In this document: positions 10,537-17,515 of the stretch, in pieces | How the letters are laid out: the number at the start of each line of letters is the position of its first letter | Position numbering within the stretch: the stretch's first letter is position 1 | Origin: 2-02-FULL-66-14 sp964651335 | Lineage (GTDB): Bacteria > Pseudomonadota > Gammaproteobacteria > Burkholderiales > SG8-39 | DNA length: 23,776 nucleotides | Assembly: GCA_964651335.1 (NCBI GenBank) | Contig: CAZYVT010000056.1 | Coordinates: 1 to 23,776, forward strand | Direction: 5' to 3' | Program-made: the position numbers and the translations under genes | The notes under the pieces: model-generated | What the model was told of the DNA's origin: nothing | Databases searched by the model: none | The model's input: the letters and a program-made list of their open reading frames with translations, nothing else

Positions 10537-10666
10537 GCATCTGCGCGCGCATTCGGACACAGAGATCACCCGTTGCGCCGCTCTTTTCCTGACCCGGGGC
10601 CTTCTGATAGAAATGTCCGCGTCGCGCCTGCGCCGGACAGGACGGGCATTGCTGTGCGGAGGAACC

Positions 10667-10965
10667 ATGGAAAAGCATTCTGAGTTCTTCGATGCGCTTG
10701 CTGGATTTTCTCGTTCGCAAGCAGACAATCTCGCGCGGCTGATTCGCAAGGCGTATGAGGCCGATCCGCTGGAATGCCCAAATGCAAGGGGCCGATGCGC
10801 GTCATCGCGCTGATCGAGGAGCATCAGGTCATCCGGCGCATCCTCGAGCACCTGGGACGGCGGGCGCCCGAGCCGGCCGAGCGAGCTCCGCCTGCCGCAG
10901 CGCCGAACTGGCCGGTCAACGCCGTCATTCCCCTCACGTACCATCCTGTCCCCGACATCGCGTAG
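10667..10965 (+). pseudogene. IS91-type transposase, C-terminal remnant with frameshift
   Basis: An ATG at 10667 with a strong GGAGGA site opens a 48-codon frame (MEKHSEFFDALAGFSRSQ...). Its later part, NLARLIRKAYEADPLECP, matches my recollection of the C-terminal region of IS91-family transposases. The match then jumps to another frame at about 10775-10785: KCKGPMRVIALIEE, VIRRILEHLG, APNWPVNAVIPLTYHPVPDIA and a stop at 10965. One lost base in TGCCCAAATGC would explain the shift; restoring it recreates a CPKC zinc-finger pair. The catalytic N-terminal two-thirds are absent. The first 20 residues are not recognised and may belong to another gene joined by deletion. It cannot be active, but marks past mobile-element activity beside the 2-hydroxyisobutyrate module. 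Confidence 0.65.
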
Positions 10966-11392
10966 CACCGCGCGAGGCGAGGGGCTTGCCAGCTCTGTCG
11001 CACGCGACGTAGGCTTGCCTCACGCCGGGCGGGTATTGAGCGCTTTTGGCGTAACGAGCGTTGCGAAACCGGCCGAGATGGCCGATCGTGAGGCCTCGGT
11101 CCGCGTGGCGCTGCAGAGCGAGCGTTCTCACGGCACCCGAGACCCCACCCCACGCTCGTCGTGGTACGCGGGCGGGGCCATCATGCCGCCGAGGGCGAGA
11201 TCGAATTTCTTGTATCGGTTGGCGTCATTCGAGTGTTAACGGCCGAGACGGGTATGAAGAGTCATGACCGCGGCGTGAACTTGAGAAAGGTTGTGGAAGG
11301 GATGAGGCTTGCTGCCAACGAGCTCTGAATTCCTGATGCAATCGTGATTTCATCTGAATACGTTTCACCAGCTTCAGCGTTGTGAGGACATC
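10966..11392. other. 427-nt stretch without a recognisable gene
   Basis: No convincing coding frame on either strand. The left part (about 10966-11200) is GC-rich with short inverted repeats and directly follows the transposase remnant, so it may be leftover element end sequence. The right part (about 11200-11392) is less GC-rich and is the leader of the mutase operon. A 24-codon frame at 11254-11328 (MKSHDRGVNLRKV...) has no visible ribosome site or relative and is not called a gene. No B12 riboswitch consensus or clear promoter was identified. Confidence 0.6.
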
Positions 11393-11809
11393 GTGAAAAC
11401 GCAAACTAATATCATCCGTGTCATCATCGCCAAGATCGGTCTGGATGGACACGACCGCGGCGTCAAGATTGTCGCCCGCACCCTGCGGGACGCCGGCATG
11501 GACGTGATATACACCGGGCTGCACCGCACACCGGAGGAAGTAGTCGACGCAGCGGTGCAGGAGGACGTCGACGTACTTGGCATCAGTATCCTTTCGGGTG
11601 CGCACATGACGATCTTTCCACAGGTGCTAAAGCTCCTCAAGGAGCGCGGCGCCGAGGACATCCTCGTCGTCGGCGGGGGTGTGATGCCGGATGAGGAGGC
11701 AGCACAGCTCAAGGCATCGGGGGTCAACGAGATTCTGCTCCAGGACACGCCTCCGGAAACGATTGTCTCCACCATCCGTCGACTCGTGGCCGAGCGGGGT
11801 CCGAAGTGA
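11393..11809 (+). CDS. hcmB: 2-hydroxyisobutyryl-CoA mutase, small B12-binding subunit
   Basis: This 138-aa cobalamin-binding subunit pairs with the large subunit encoded at 14304-16013. The base-off/His-on motif DGHDRG (Asp18, His20, Gly23) supplies the lower axial ligand to cobalt. GISILSGAHMT and VVGGGVMP are the other two B12-fold signatures. The size is normal for a separate B12 subunit, about 130-140 aa. The start is a GTG at 11393-11395 preceded by GAGGA with a 4-nt gap; no closer alternative fits. It is the first gene of the module hcmB-ligase-meaB-hcmA. By itself it could equally serve an isobutyryl- or ethylmalonyl-type mutase; the assignment comes from the specificity residues of the large subunit. 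Confidence 0.9.
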   Translation: MKTQTNIIRVIIAKIGLDGHDRGVKIVARTLRDAGMDVIYTGLHRTPEEVVDAAVQEDVDVLGISILSGAHMTIFPQVLKLLKERGAEDILVVGGGVMPDEEAAQLKASGVNEILLQDTPPETIVSTIRRLVAERGPK

Positions 11810-11902
11810 TGCCCCGCTCTGCCCTGTAGCAAGTCCTCTGTCGAATTTGTAGCGCTCGCGCCGCAGATGCCGCAAGCGTGCGCTTCGTCCTGAGGTCAGT
11901 CC

Positions 11903-13336
11903 ATGGAATCCTGGACCTTTCCACCGTCGTACGATTCCAACTATTTGCCCGATCGCGGTTCGCGCTACTGGTTTCCGCGGCGGGAGACCATGCCGGCCGC
12001 GGAGCGGGACCAGGCGATCCTTGCCCGCCTGCAGGAAGTCACTCGTTATGCCTATGAGCATGCGCCGTTCTACCGGCGCAAGTGGGACGACGCGGGCTTT
12101 CATCCCGATCATCTGAGGAGCCTTGAGGACTTCGAGGAAAAGGTTCCGGTGATCACCAAGATGGACCTGCGCCAAGCGCAAGTGCGCACGCCGATGTTCG
12201 GCGATTACCTCTGCGTACCCGAATCCGAGATACACCACATCCACGGTACTTCGGGGACGACGGGCCGGCCGACCGCATTCGGGATCTGCCGCAACGACTG
12301 GGACGCCATCGCCAACGCGCACGCGCGTATCATGTGGGGCATGGGCATCCGCCCGGGCGACGCGGTCTTCATCGCGGCGATCTTCAGCCTCTACATGGGT
12401 TCTTGGGGTACGCTAGCCGGGTCAGAGCGCTTGCGTTGCAAGTCTTTTCCCTTCGGTGCCGGAGCGGGCGGGATGACTGCACGCGCGGCGATGTGGTTGT
12501 CCAACTTCAAGCCCCAAGCCTTCTATGGCACACCGTCCTTCGCGCTGCACCTCGCTGAGGTGGCACGCGCGGAAGGCTACGAGCCGCGCGATTTCGGACT
12601 CAAGGTACTTTTCTTCTCCGGTGAGCCCGGGGCATCAGTTCCGGGCGTGCGCGACAAGATCCACGACGCCTATAACGCGCGGGGCATCGACTGCGGCTCC
12701 ATGGCCGAGATGTCTCCCTTCATGAACGTCTCGGGTAGCGAGCAGAGCGACGAGGGAATGCTTTGTTGGCAGGACATTGTCTACACGGAGGTGTGTGATC
12801 CGAAGACTTTTCGACGAGTGCCGTACGGTCAACGTGGGACTCCGGTTTACACCCATCTCGAGCGCACCTCGCAGCCCATGATCCGGCTGCTCTCAGGCGA
12901 CCTTACGCTCTGGGTCAACGAGCCCAACCCCTGCGGGCGCACCTATCCGCGGCTGCCGCAGGGCATTTTTGGCCGAATCGACGACATGATCACGATCCGC
13001 GGCGAAAATGTGTATCCGAGCGAGATCGACGCGGTACTCAACCGGCTGCCGGAGTACGGCGGCGAGCATCGCATCATCATTACCCGCGAAGGCACGATGG
13101 ACGAGCTGCTGGTGCGCGTCGAGGCAGCAAGCGGGGTGTTCGAACGCGGTCCGGACGCCGTTCAAGGGATGCGCACCGATACCACCCGGCGCTTGCAGAA
13201 ACTGCTCGGACTGCGTGCCGTCGTGGAAATCGTTCCATCGGGGACGTTTCCCCGTACCGACTTCAAGGCGCGCCGGGTCGTCGACGATCGCGAAGTCTTC
13301 CGGCAGATGAGCGACAAGCGATCCAAGCACTCATGA
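11903..13336 (+). CDS. hcl: Acyl-CoA ligase, probable 2-hydroxyisobutyryl-CoA synthetase (PaaK-like)
   Basis: This 477-aa AMP-forming CoA ligase of the phenylacetate-CoA ligase type activates a carboxylic acid with ATP and CoA. It has the ATP loop TSGTTGRPT (116-124), the motif GRIDDMITIRGENVYPSEID near the hinge, and a likely catalytic Lys455 in RTDFKARR. The ATG at 11903 has GAGG about 8 nt upstream. It lies between hcmB and a MeaB-like gene, and its stop overlaps the next start as ATGA. This position matches, from memory, the ligase of the Methylibium and Aquincola 2-hydroxyisobutyrate clusters, so 2-hydroxyisobutyrate is the likely substrate. Other branched acids (pivalate, isobutyrate, lactate-like) cannot be excluded from sequence. 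Confidence 0.85.
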   Translation: MESWTFPPSYDSNYLPDRGSRYWFPRRETMPAAERDQAILARLQEVTRYAYEHAPFYRRKWDDAGFHPDHLRSLEDFEEKVPVITKMDLRQAQVRTPMFGDYLCVPESEIHHIHGTSGTTGRPTAFGICRNDWDAIANAHARIMWGMGIRPGDAVFIAAIFSLYMGSWGTLAGSERLRCKSFPFGAGAGGMTARAAMWLSNFKPQAFYGTPSFALHLAEVARAEGYEPRDFGLKVLFFSGEPGASVPGVRDKIHDAYNARGIDCGSMAEMSPFMNVSGSEQSDEGMLCWQDIVYTEVCDPKTFRRVPYGQRGTPVYTHLERTSQPMIRLLSGDLTLWVNEPNPCGRTYPRLPQGIFGRIDDMITIRGENVYPSEIDAVLNRLPEYGGEHRIIITREGTMDELLVRVEAASGVFERGPDAVQGMRTDTTRRLQKLLGLRAVVEIVPSGTFPRTDFKARRVVDDREVFRQMSDKRSKHS

Positions 13337-14307
13337 GAGAGCGCGTCTCCTCGCTGGATCTGGTGGATCCCGTTTGCGCCGGCGAGGCGCGCGCGGTCGC
13401 GCGGATGCTCTCACGGGCCGAATCGGGAAACGTCGAAGCGCGCGCGGCGCTCGATCTGATCTACCGTCGCACCGGGCGCTCCCACGTCGTGGGCATCACT
13501 GGCGTGCCTGGCAGCGGGAAATCCACGCTCGTCGCCAAGCTCGCAGCCGAGATCCGCAAGAGCGGACGGAAGATCGCCATCATCGCGGTCGACCCCTCGA
13601 GCCCGTTCTCGGGAGGATCAATTCTCGGCGATCGCATTCGCATGGGCGAGATTTCCGGCGACCCCGATGTTTTCGTCCGCAGCATGGCCACCCGTGGTGC
13701 ATTGGGCGGACTTGCGCGAGGCACGCTCGAAGCAGTGGACATCATGGATGCGGCGGGCTACCACGTGATCATCATCGAGACCGTGGGGGTCGGCCAGGAT
13801 GAGGTGGACATCGTTCGCGCCGCGCACACCACCGTCGTGGTTTCCGCACCCGGCCTGGGCGATGACATCCAGGCAATCAAGGCCGGCATCTTGGAAATTG
13901 CCGACGTGCACGTCGTGAGCAAAGGTGACAAGCCGGAAGCAGACAAGACGGTGTCGGACCTAAAAAGCATGCTCGGACTTGGGCTCGCGCTCAAAGGCGG
14001 GTCCGAGCGCACCGTGCCGGTGGTGAAGACGTGCTCGCCGAAGGGAGAGGGGATCGCCGAATTGGTCGCCGCGATCGATGCGCATCGGGAATATCTTCTC
14101 TCGAGCGCCGATTACGAGCGGCGGCGCCAGTGGATCCGGGAGCGGAGGACGCTCAAGGCCGCGGAGCAGATCCTGCACGACGAGTTCGATCGGCACCGGC
14201 AAGGCCGGATGGCGCCCGTGCTTGCGGAGCTCGCCACCGGTCAAATTTCACCACAGACAGCTGCGCGGCACCTGCTCGCGCACATTGGAATGGAGGTGTC
14301 GGAATGA
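13333..14307 (+). CDS. meaB: MeaB-type G-protein chaperone of the B12 mutase
   Basis: This 324-aa GTPase loads, protects and reactivates coenzyme-B12 mutases. The Walker A loop is GVPGSGKST (57-65). DPSSPFSGGSILGDRIRM and the switch region ETVGVGQDEVDI are typical of MeaB/ArgK. The base-specificity motif reads VSKGD instead of the usual NKxD, which I recall as a feature of MeaB proteins linked to hydroxyisobutyryl-CoA mutases, but this should be checked by alignment. It overlaps the ligase gene by 4 nt (ATGA) and its own stop overlaps the hcmA start by 4 nt (ATGA), so all three are translationally coupled. Cytosolic; expected to bind HcmA/HcmB. Confidence 0.93.
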   Translation: MRERVSSLDLVDPVCAGEARAVARMLSRAESGNVEARAALDLIYRRTGRSHVVGITGVPGSGKSTLVAKLAAEIRKSGRKIAIIAVDPSSPFSGGSILGDRIRMGEISGDPDVFVRSMATRGALGGLARGTLEAVDIMDAAGYHVIIIETVGVGQDEVDIVRAAHTTVVVSAPGLGDDIQAIKAGILEIADVHVVSKGDKPEADKTVSDLKSMLGLGLALKGGSERTVPVVKTCSPKGEGIAELVAAIDAHREYLLSSADYERRRQWIRERRTLKAAEQILHDEFDRHRQGRMAPVLAELATGQISPQTAARHLLAHIGMEVSE

Positions 14308-16013
14308 GCAAGGATGATCGTCAGCAGCAGCCGGCAATGGGCACCGAGCTCGAGGGTTTCGCGAAGCAGTTGGAGATTTGGGAGCAGCGCGAGCTCGCCG
14401 CCTTCCTGCGCAGGGCACCGGAGCGGCAGAAGGAGTTCCGCACTCTCACCGGAATCCCTCTCAAGCGTGTCTACACGCCGCTCGATCTGGCTGGGACGCC
14501 GATCGAGGACATTGGCCTCCCCGGGCAGTACCCCTTCACGCGCGGGCCGTATCCCACGATGTATCGGGGCCGGAACTGGACGATGCGCCAGATCGCCGGC
14601 TTCGGCACGGCCGAGGATACCAACAAGCGGTTCAAGTACCTCATCGCCCAGGGTCAGACGGGTCTGTCGATCGACTTCGACATGCCCACCCTCATGGGCT
14701 ACGACTCGGACCATCCCATGAGCGAAGGGGAGGTCGGGCGCGAAGGGGTAGCGATCGACACAATGGCAGACATGGAACTGCTCTTCGATGGCATCGACCT
14801 CGAGAACATCTCGGTGTCGATGACCATCAACCCCTCGGCCTGGATCCTGCTCGCCATGTACATCGGCGTGGCGCAGAAGCGCGGCCTGGACATGAACAAG
14901 CTTTCGGGCACCATCCAGGCCGACATCCTTAAGGAGTACATGGCGCAGAAGGAATGGGCCTTTCCGATCCGGCCCTCGGTGCGCATCGTGCGCGACTGTA
15001 TTACCCACTGCGCGCGCAACATGAAACGTTACAACCCGATCAACATCTCGGGCTATCACATCTCCGAAGCCGGTTCATCGCCGCTCGATGAAGTCGCCTT
15101 CGCACTGTGTAACCTCATCGCCTACGTCGAGGAGGTGGCCAAGACCGGCATGCACGTGGACGAGTTCGCTCCGCGGCTCGCCTTCTTCTTCGTCTCGCAG
15201 GCGGACTTCTTCGAGGAGATCGCCAAGTTCCGCGCCGTGCGCCGGGCATACGCAAAGATCATGAAGGAGCGCTTCGGCGCGCAAAACCCGGAGTCGATGC
15301 GGCTGCGCTTTCATACGCAGACGGCGGCGGCTTCGCTGACCAAGCCGCAATACATGGTCAACATCGTACGCACCACGCTGCAGGCGCTCTCGGCCGTGCT
15401 CGGCGGCACCCAGAGCCTCCACACCAACGGCATGGACGAAGCCTTCGCCATCCCTACCGAGGAGGCGATGAAGATCGCGCTGCGCACGCAGCAGGTGATT
15501 GCCGACGAATCAAACGTGCCGAGCGTGATCGATCCCCTGGGCGGCTCATACTTCGTAGAGACCCTCACCACGCAGATGGAGCGCGCCATCTTCGACGTCA
15601 TCGCAGAGGTCGACAGCCGTGGCGGCACGATGAATTTGATCGAGGCGGGCTGGTTCCAGCGCCGGATCGCCGACTTCGCTTATGAACAGGCGATAAAGAA
15701 GGCGAAGGGCGAGAAAGTGGTGCTCGGTGTCAACAAATTCGTGGAGCCAAGCGAGAAGATCGCGATCGAGACCCATGCGTATGATCCAACCACTGCCGAG
15801 CGGCAGATTGACCGCCTGAACCGGGTGCGCCGTGAGCGCGACCAGCGCAAGGTGGACAAGCTCCTGAATCGACTGATCGAGGTGGTCCGTAATGAGAATG
15901 CAAACATCATGCCGGTTACGATCGACTTGGTGTGCGCGGGCGCGTCGATGGGCGACATCGTCGAGAAGCTGAAGTCCGTGTGGGGAACCTACCGCGAAAC
16001 ACCAGTTTTCTAG
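14304..16013 (+). CDS. hcmA: 2-hydroxyisobutyryl-CoA mutase, large subunit
   Basis: This 569-aa substrate-binding subunit of a coenzyme-B12 mutase interconverts 2-hydroxyisobutyryl-CoA and 3-hydroxybutyryl-CoA by radical carbon-skeleton rearrangement. The TIM-barrel core is clear: YPTMYRGR, RQIAGFGTAEDTN, GQTGLSIDFDMPT, SGYHISEAGSS, and the terminal GTYRETPVF. The specificity positions are Ile97 (RQIAGF) and Asp124 (SIDFD), 27 residues apart. These match Ile90 and Asp117 of Aquincola HcmA; methylmalonyl-CoA mutases carry Tyr and isobutyryl-CoA mutases Phe at the first position. The start ATG overlaps the meaB stop as ATGA; an upstream in-frame extension lies inside meaB and is rejected. No B12 domain is attached, so it needs HcmB. 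Confidence 0.93.
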   Translation: MSKDDRQQQPAMGTELEGFAKQLEIWEQRELAAFLRRAPERQKEFRTLTGIPLKRVYTPLDLAGTPIEDIGLPGQYPFTRGPYPTMYRGRNWTMRQIAGFGTAEDTNKRFKYLIAQGQTGLSIDFDMPTLMGYDSDHPMSEGEVGREGVAIDTMADMELLFDGIDLENISVSMTINPSAWILLAMYIGVAQKRGLDMNKLSGTIQADILKEYMAQKEWAFPIRPSVRIVRDCITHCARNMKRYNPINISGYHISEAGSSPLDEVAFALCNLIAYVEEVAKTGMHVDEFAPRLAFFFVSQADFFEEIAKFRAVRRAYAKIMKERFGAQNPESMRLRFHTQTAAASLTKPQYMVNIVRTTLQALSAVLGGTQSLHTNGMDEAFAIPTEEAMKIALRTQQVIADESNVPSVIDPLGGSYFVETLTTQMERAIFDVIAEVDSRGGTMNLIEAGWFQRRIADFAYEQAIKKAKGEKVVLGVNKFVEPSEKIAIETHAYDPTTAERQIDRLNRVRRERDQRKVDKLLNRLIEVVRNENANIMPVTIDLVCAGASMGDIVEKLKSVWGTYRETPVF

Positions 16014-16030
16014 CCTGCCTGCCTTGTCCC

Positions 16031-17107
16031 ATGATCGTCTTGCCGTACCTCGAGTATGTACCGCGAATCGGATCGCGGTTCGCTGCGCATCCTTCCTCGG
16101 CGGTAATCGGCCGCACCGAGCTTGGCGCTGATTGCCGGCTCGCACCGCTCACGCTAGTGCGTGCCGACGGGGAGCGGATCGGGATCGGAGCGGAGTGCTG
16201 GTTCGGCGAGGCGAGCACCGTGCACATCGCCGACCGGGTGTACCCTGCCCTCGTCGGCTCGCACGTCACCGTAGGACGATACGCTCTGGTGCACGCCTGC
16301 AAAGTCGGCGACGACTGCGTCATTGGTGAGCACGCCGCAGTGATGGACGGGTCGGAAGTGGGCTCTGGATCGGTCATTGCCGCGGAAAGCGTCGTTCCAC
16401 CCGGCAAGACACTGGAGGGCGGGTGGCTCTACGCCGGCGTACCGGCCCGGCCGGTCGAACGGGTGTCGAGCGTCGTATTGCAGGGTCTGCATCGTGCAAT
16501 CCGCGAAGATTCGACCACGGACGACGGCGGTCGCCTCCGCGCGCGCGCTCGAATTCTCGCTCTGCGCCATCCCCCCGGATCGGGCATCAACCGGTTTTCC
16601 GCCGAAGGCGCTTACGTTGCTCCCACGGCCAGTCTCATCGGCCGCATCCTGCTCGCCGCCCGCTCGAGCATCTGGTTCGGAGTTGAGATCGATGCGAGAG
16701 ACGCGCGCATCACGATCGGCGAGGAAACCAATATTCAGGACAACTCGCGGCTCTACGGCGGAAGGCCGGGCGAGGACATTCGCGTTGGGCCCCGGGTGAC
16801 GATTGGCCACAATGTGCGCATTTCTTCGAGCGCAATCGAGGAAGGTGCCATCATCGGAATGGGTGCCGTGATCGGCAAGGGAACGGTTGTGAGGGCGGGG
16901 GCCTGCGTTGCGGCAGGCTCCGTGACCGAGCCAGGCACCGAAGTTGCTCCTGGCTACATCTGGTCTGGTCGCCCCGCGCGCGCGGCCAGGCCGGTGTCGC
17001 GACGCAACCAGGAGGAATTCACCCGCGCCATGCAGGTCTACGTCGAATATGCGGCGAATTACCTTGCCGGTATTGCCGCGATTCCCGAATCGTCCGGTTC
17101 TAAGTAA
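16031..17107 (+). CDS. Tandem gamma-carbonic-anhydrase-like hexapeptide-repeat protein
   Basis: This 358-aa protein is made of two left-handed beta-helix units, about residues 10-145 and 190-325, joined by a charged linker and ending in a helix. Each unit resembles a whole gamma-CA/PaaY/YrdA protein (usually about 170-200 aa, one unit). Unit 1 keeps Arg44, Asp46, His65 and His88 but has Arg83 where a zinc histidine is expected. Unit 2 keeps Gln236 and His260 but has Tyr242 and Ser265 at the other two zinc positions. Spacing (18 and 5 residues) is identical in both units. It lies 17 nt after hcmA and ends before the adenosyltransferase remnant, so it is probably part of the mutase operon. The ATG at 16031 has no clear ribosome site. 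Activity is unknown: carbonic anhydrase, CoA-ester hydrolase (as PaaY) or acyltransferase are possible. Confidence 0.85.
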   Translation: MIVLPYLEYVPRIGSRFAAHPSSAVIGRTELGADCRLAPLTLVRADGERIGIGAECWFGEASTVHIADRVYPALVGSHVTVGRYALVHACKVGDDCVIGEHAAVMDGSEVGSGSVIAAESVVPPGKTLEGGWLYAGVPARPVERVSSVVLQGLHRAIREDSTTDDGGRLRARARILALRHPPGSGINRFSAEGAYVAPTASLIGRILLAARSSIWFGVEIDARDARITIGEETNIQDNSRLYGGRPGEDIRVGPRVTIGHNVRISSSAIEEGAIIGMGAVIGKGTVVRAGACVAAGSVTEPGTEVAPGYIWSGRPARAARPVSRRNQEEFTRAMQVYVEYAANYLAGIAAIPESSGSK

Positions 17108-17120
17108 AAGGAGACTCGAT

Positions 17121-17276
17121 GTGGGCTACAGATTGAGCAAGATCACCACTCGAACCGGAGATCGGGGCACGACGGGACTCGCCAGTGGGCTATCGGACCT
17201 CCTGTTTGTGGTCGCGCGGCCGTTGAACAAAGCGGAGAAAATTCCGGAGACGCTTTGCAAGGGTGTGCGACGTTGA
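17121..17276 (+). pseudogene. PduO-type cob(I)alamin adenosyltransferase with internal deletion
   Basis: A good ribosome site (AAGGAG, 17108-17113) precedes a GTG at 17121. The first 20 codons read MGYRLSKITTRTGDRGTTG, the N-terminal ATP-binding signature of PduO/MMAB adenosyltransferases. The frame then passes directly to LSDLLFVVARPLNKAEK, which matches the C-terminal helix of the same family, and stops after 51 codons. A normal enzyme has about 180-190 residues, so roughly 130 internal residues are missing, in frame. The enzyme would make adenosylcobalamin for the neighbouring mutase, which explains its place in the operon. This remnant cannot be active; the cell would need another adenosyltransferase. 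An assembly collapse is an alternative explanation. Confidence 0.8.
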
Positions 17277-17290
17277 GCCGGTTGCCGCAT

Positions 17291-17469
17291 AACCTGGACT
17301 TTCTCTCGCTCTGGTACACCCTGGGACACGACTACGCGCTGCACGAGGGCGAATGGAAAACGACCGGCGGCGCCGGGAACGCCGACTCCATCATCGTCGC
17401 CTCCGAGCCGTTGACAAAGGACACCGCGGCGTGGGTCGAGCTGCCCGAATACGGCGCGCTGTTTGCGGA
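17291..17469 (+). repeat. 179-nt direct repeat, right copy
   Basis: Identical to 7169-7347, 10,122 nt away, same orientation. The left edge is abrupt: the 14 nt before it (after the adenosyltransferase remnant) do not match the corresponding left-copy sequence. Confidence 0.95.
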
Positions 17470-17515
17470 AATCCGCAATGGACGCCCGCGAGTGTCAGTG
17501 CGCCTGCTCGACTGA
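17291..17515 (+). pseudogene. Amidotransferase 3'-end fragment (duplicate of residues 234-307)
   Basis: This stretch encodes the last 74 residues of the class II glutamine amidotransferase at 6470-7393, with the same stop. Bases 17291-17469 are identical to 7169-7347; bases 17470-17515 carry eight silent third-position differences. There is no catalytic Cys or HNG motif and no proper start. The tail overlaps the last 21 nt of the cNMP-binding gene on the other strand. One silent change (TCG to TCA at 17495-17497) creates that gene's stop codon, so the tail seems native to this locus while the 179-nt part seems recently shared with the left copy. Confidence 0.9.

Noticed and set aside
11254..11328. 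Small frame with SHDRGVN resembling the HDRGVK B12 motif of HcmB, possible duplicated fragment
   Set aside because: Similarity covers only about 18 nt and does not extend on either side; no ribosome site.
11200..11392. Cobalamin riboswitch before the B12-dependent mutase operon
   Set aside because: I could not find the conserved B12-box or the expected long folded leader; the gene-free leader is also short.
14031..14303. Upstream extension of hcmA
   Set aside because: It overlaps meaB in another frame and has no mutase similarity; the ATGA-coupled ATG fits the known length.
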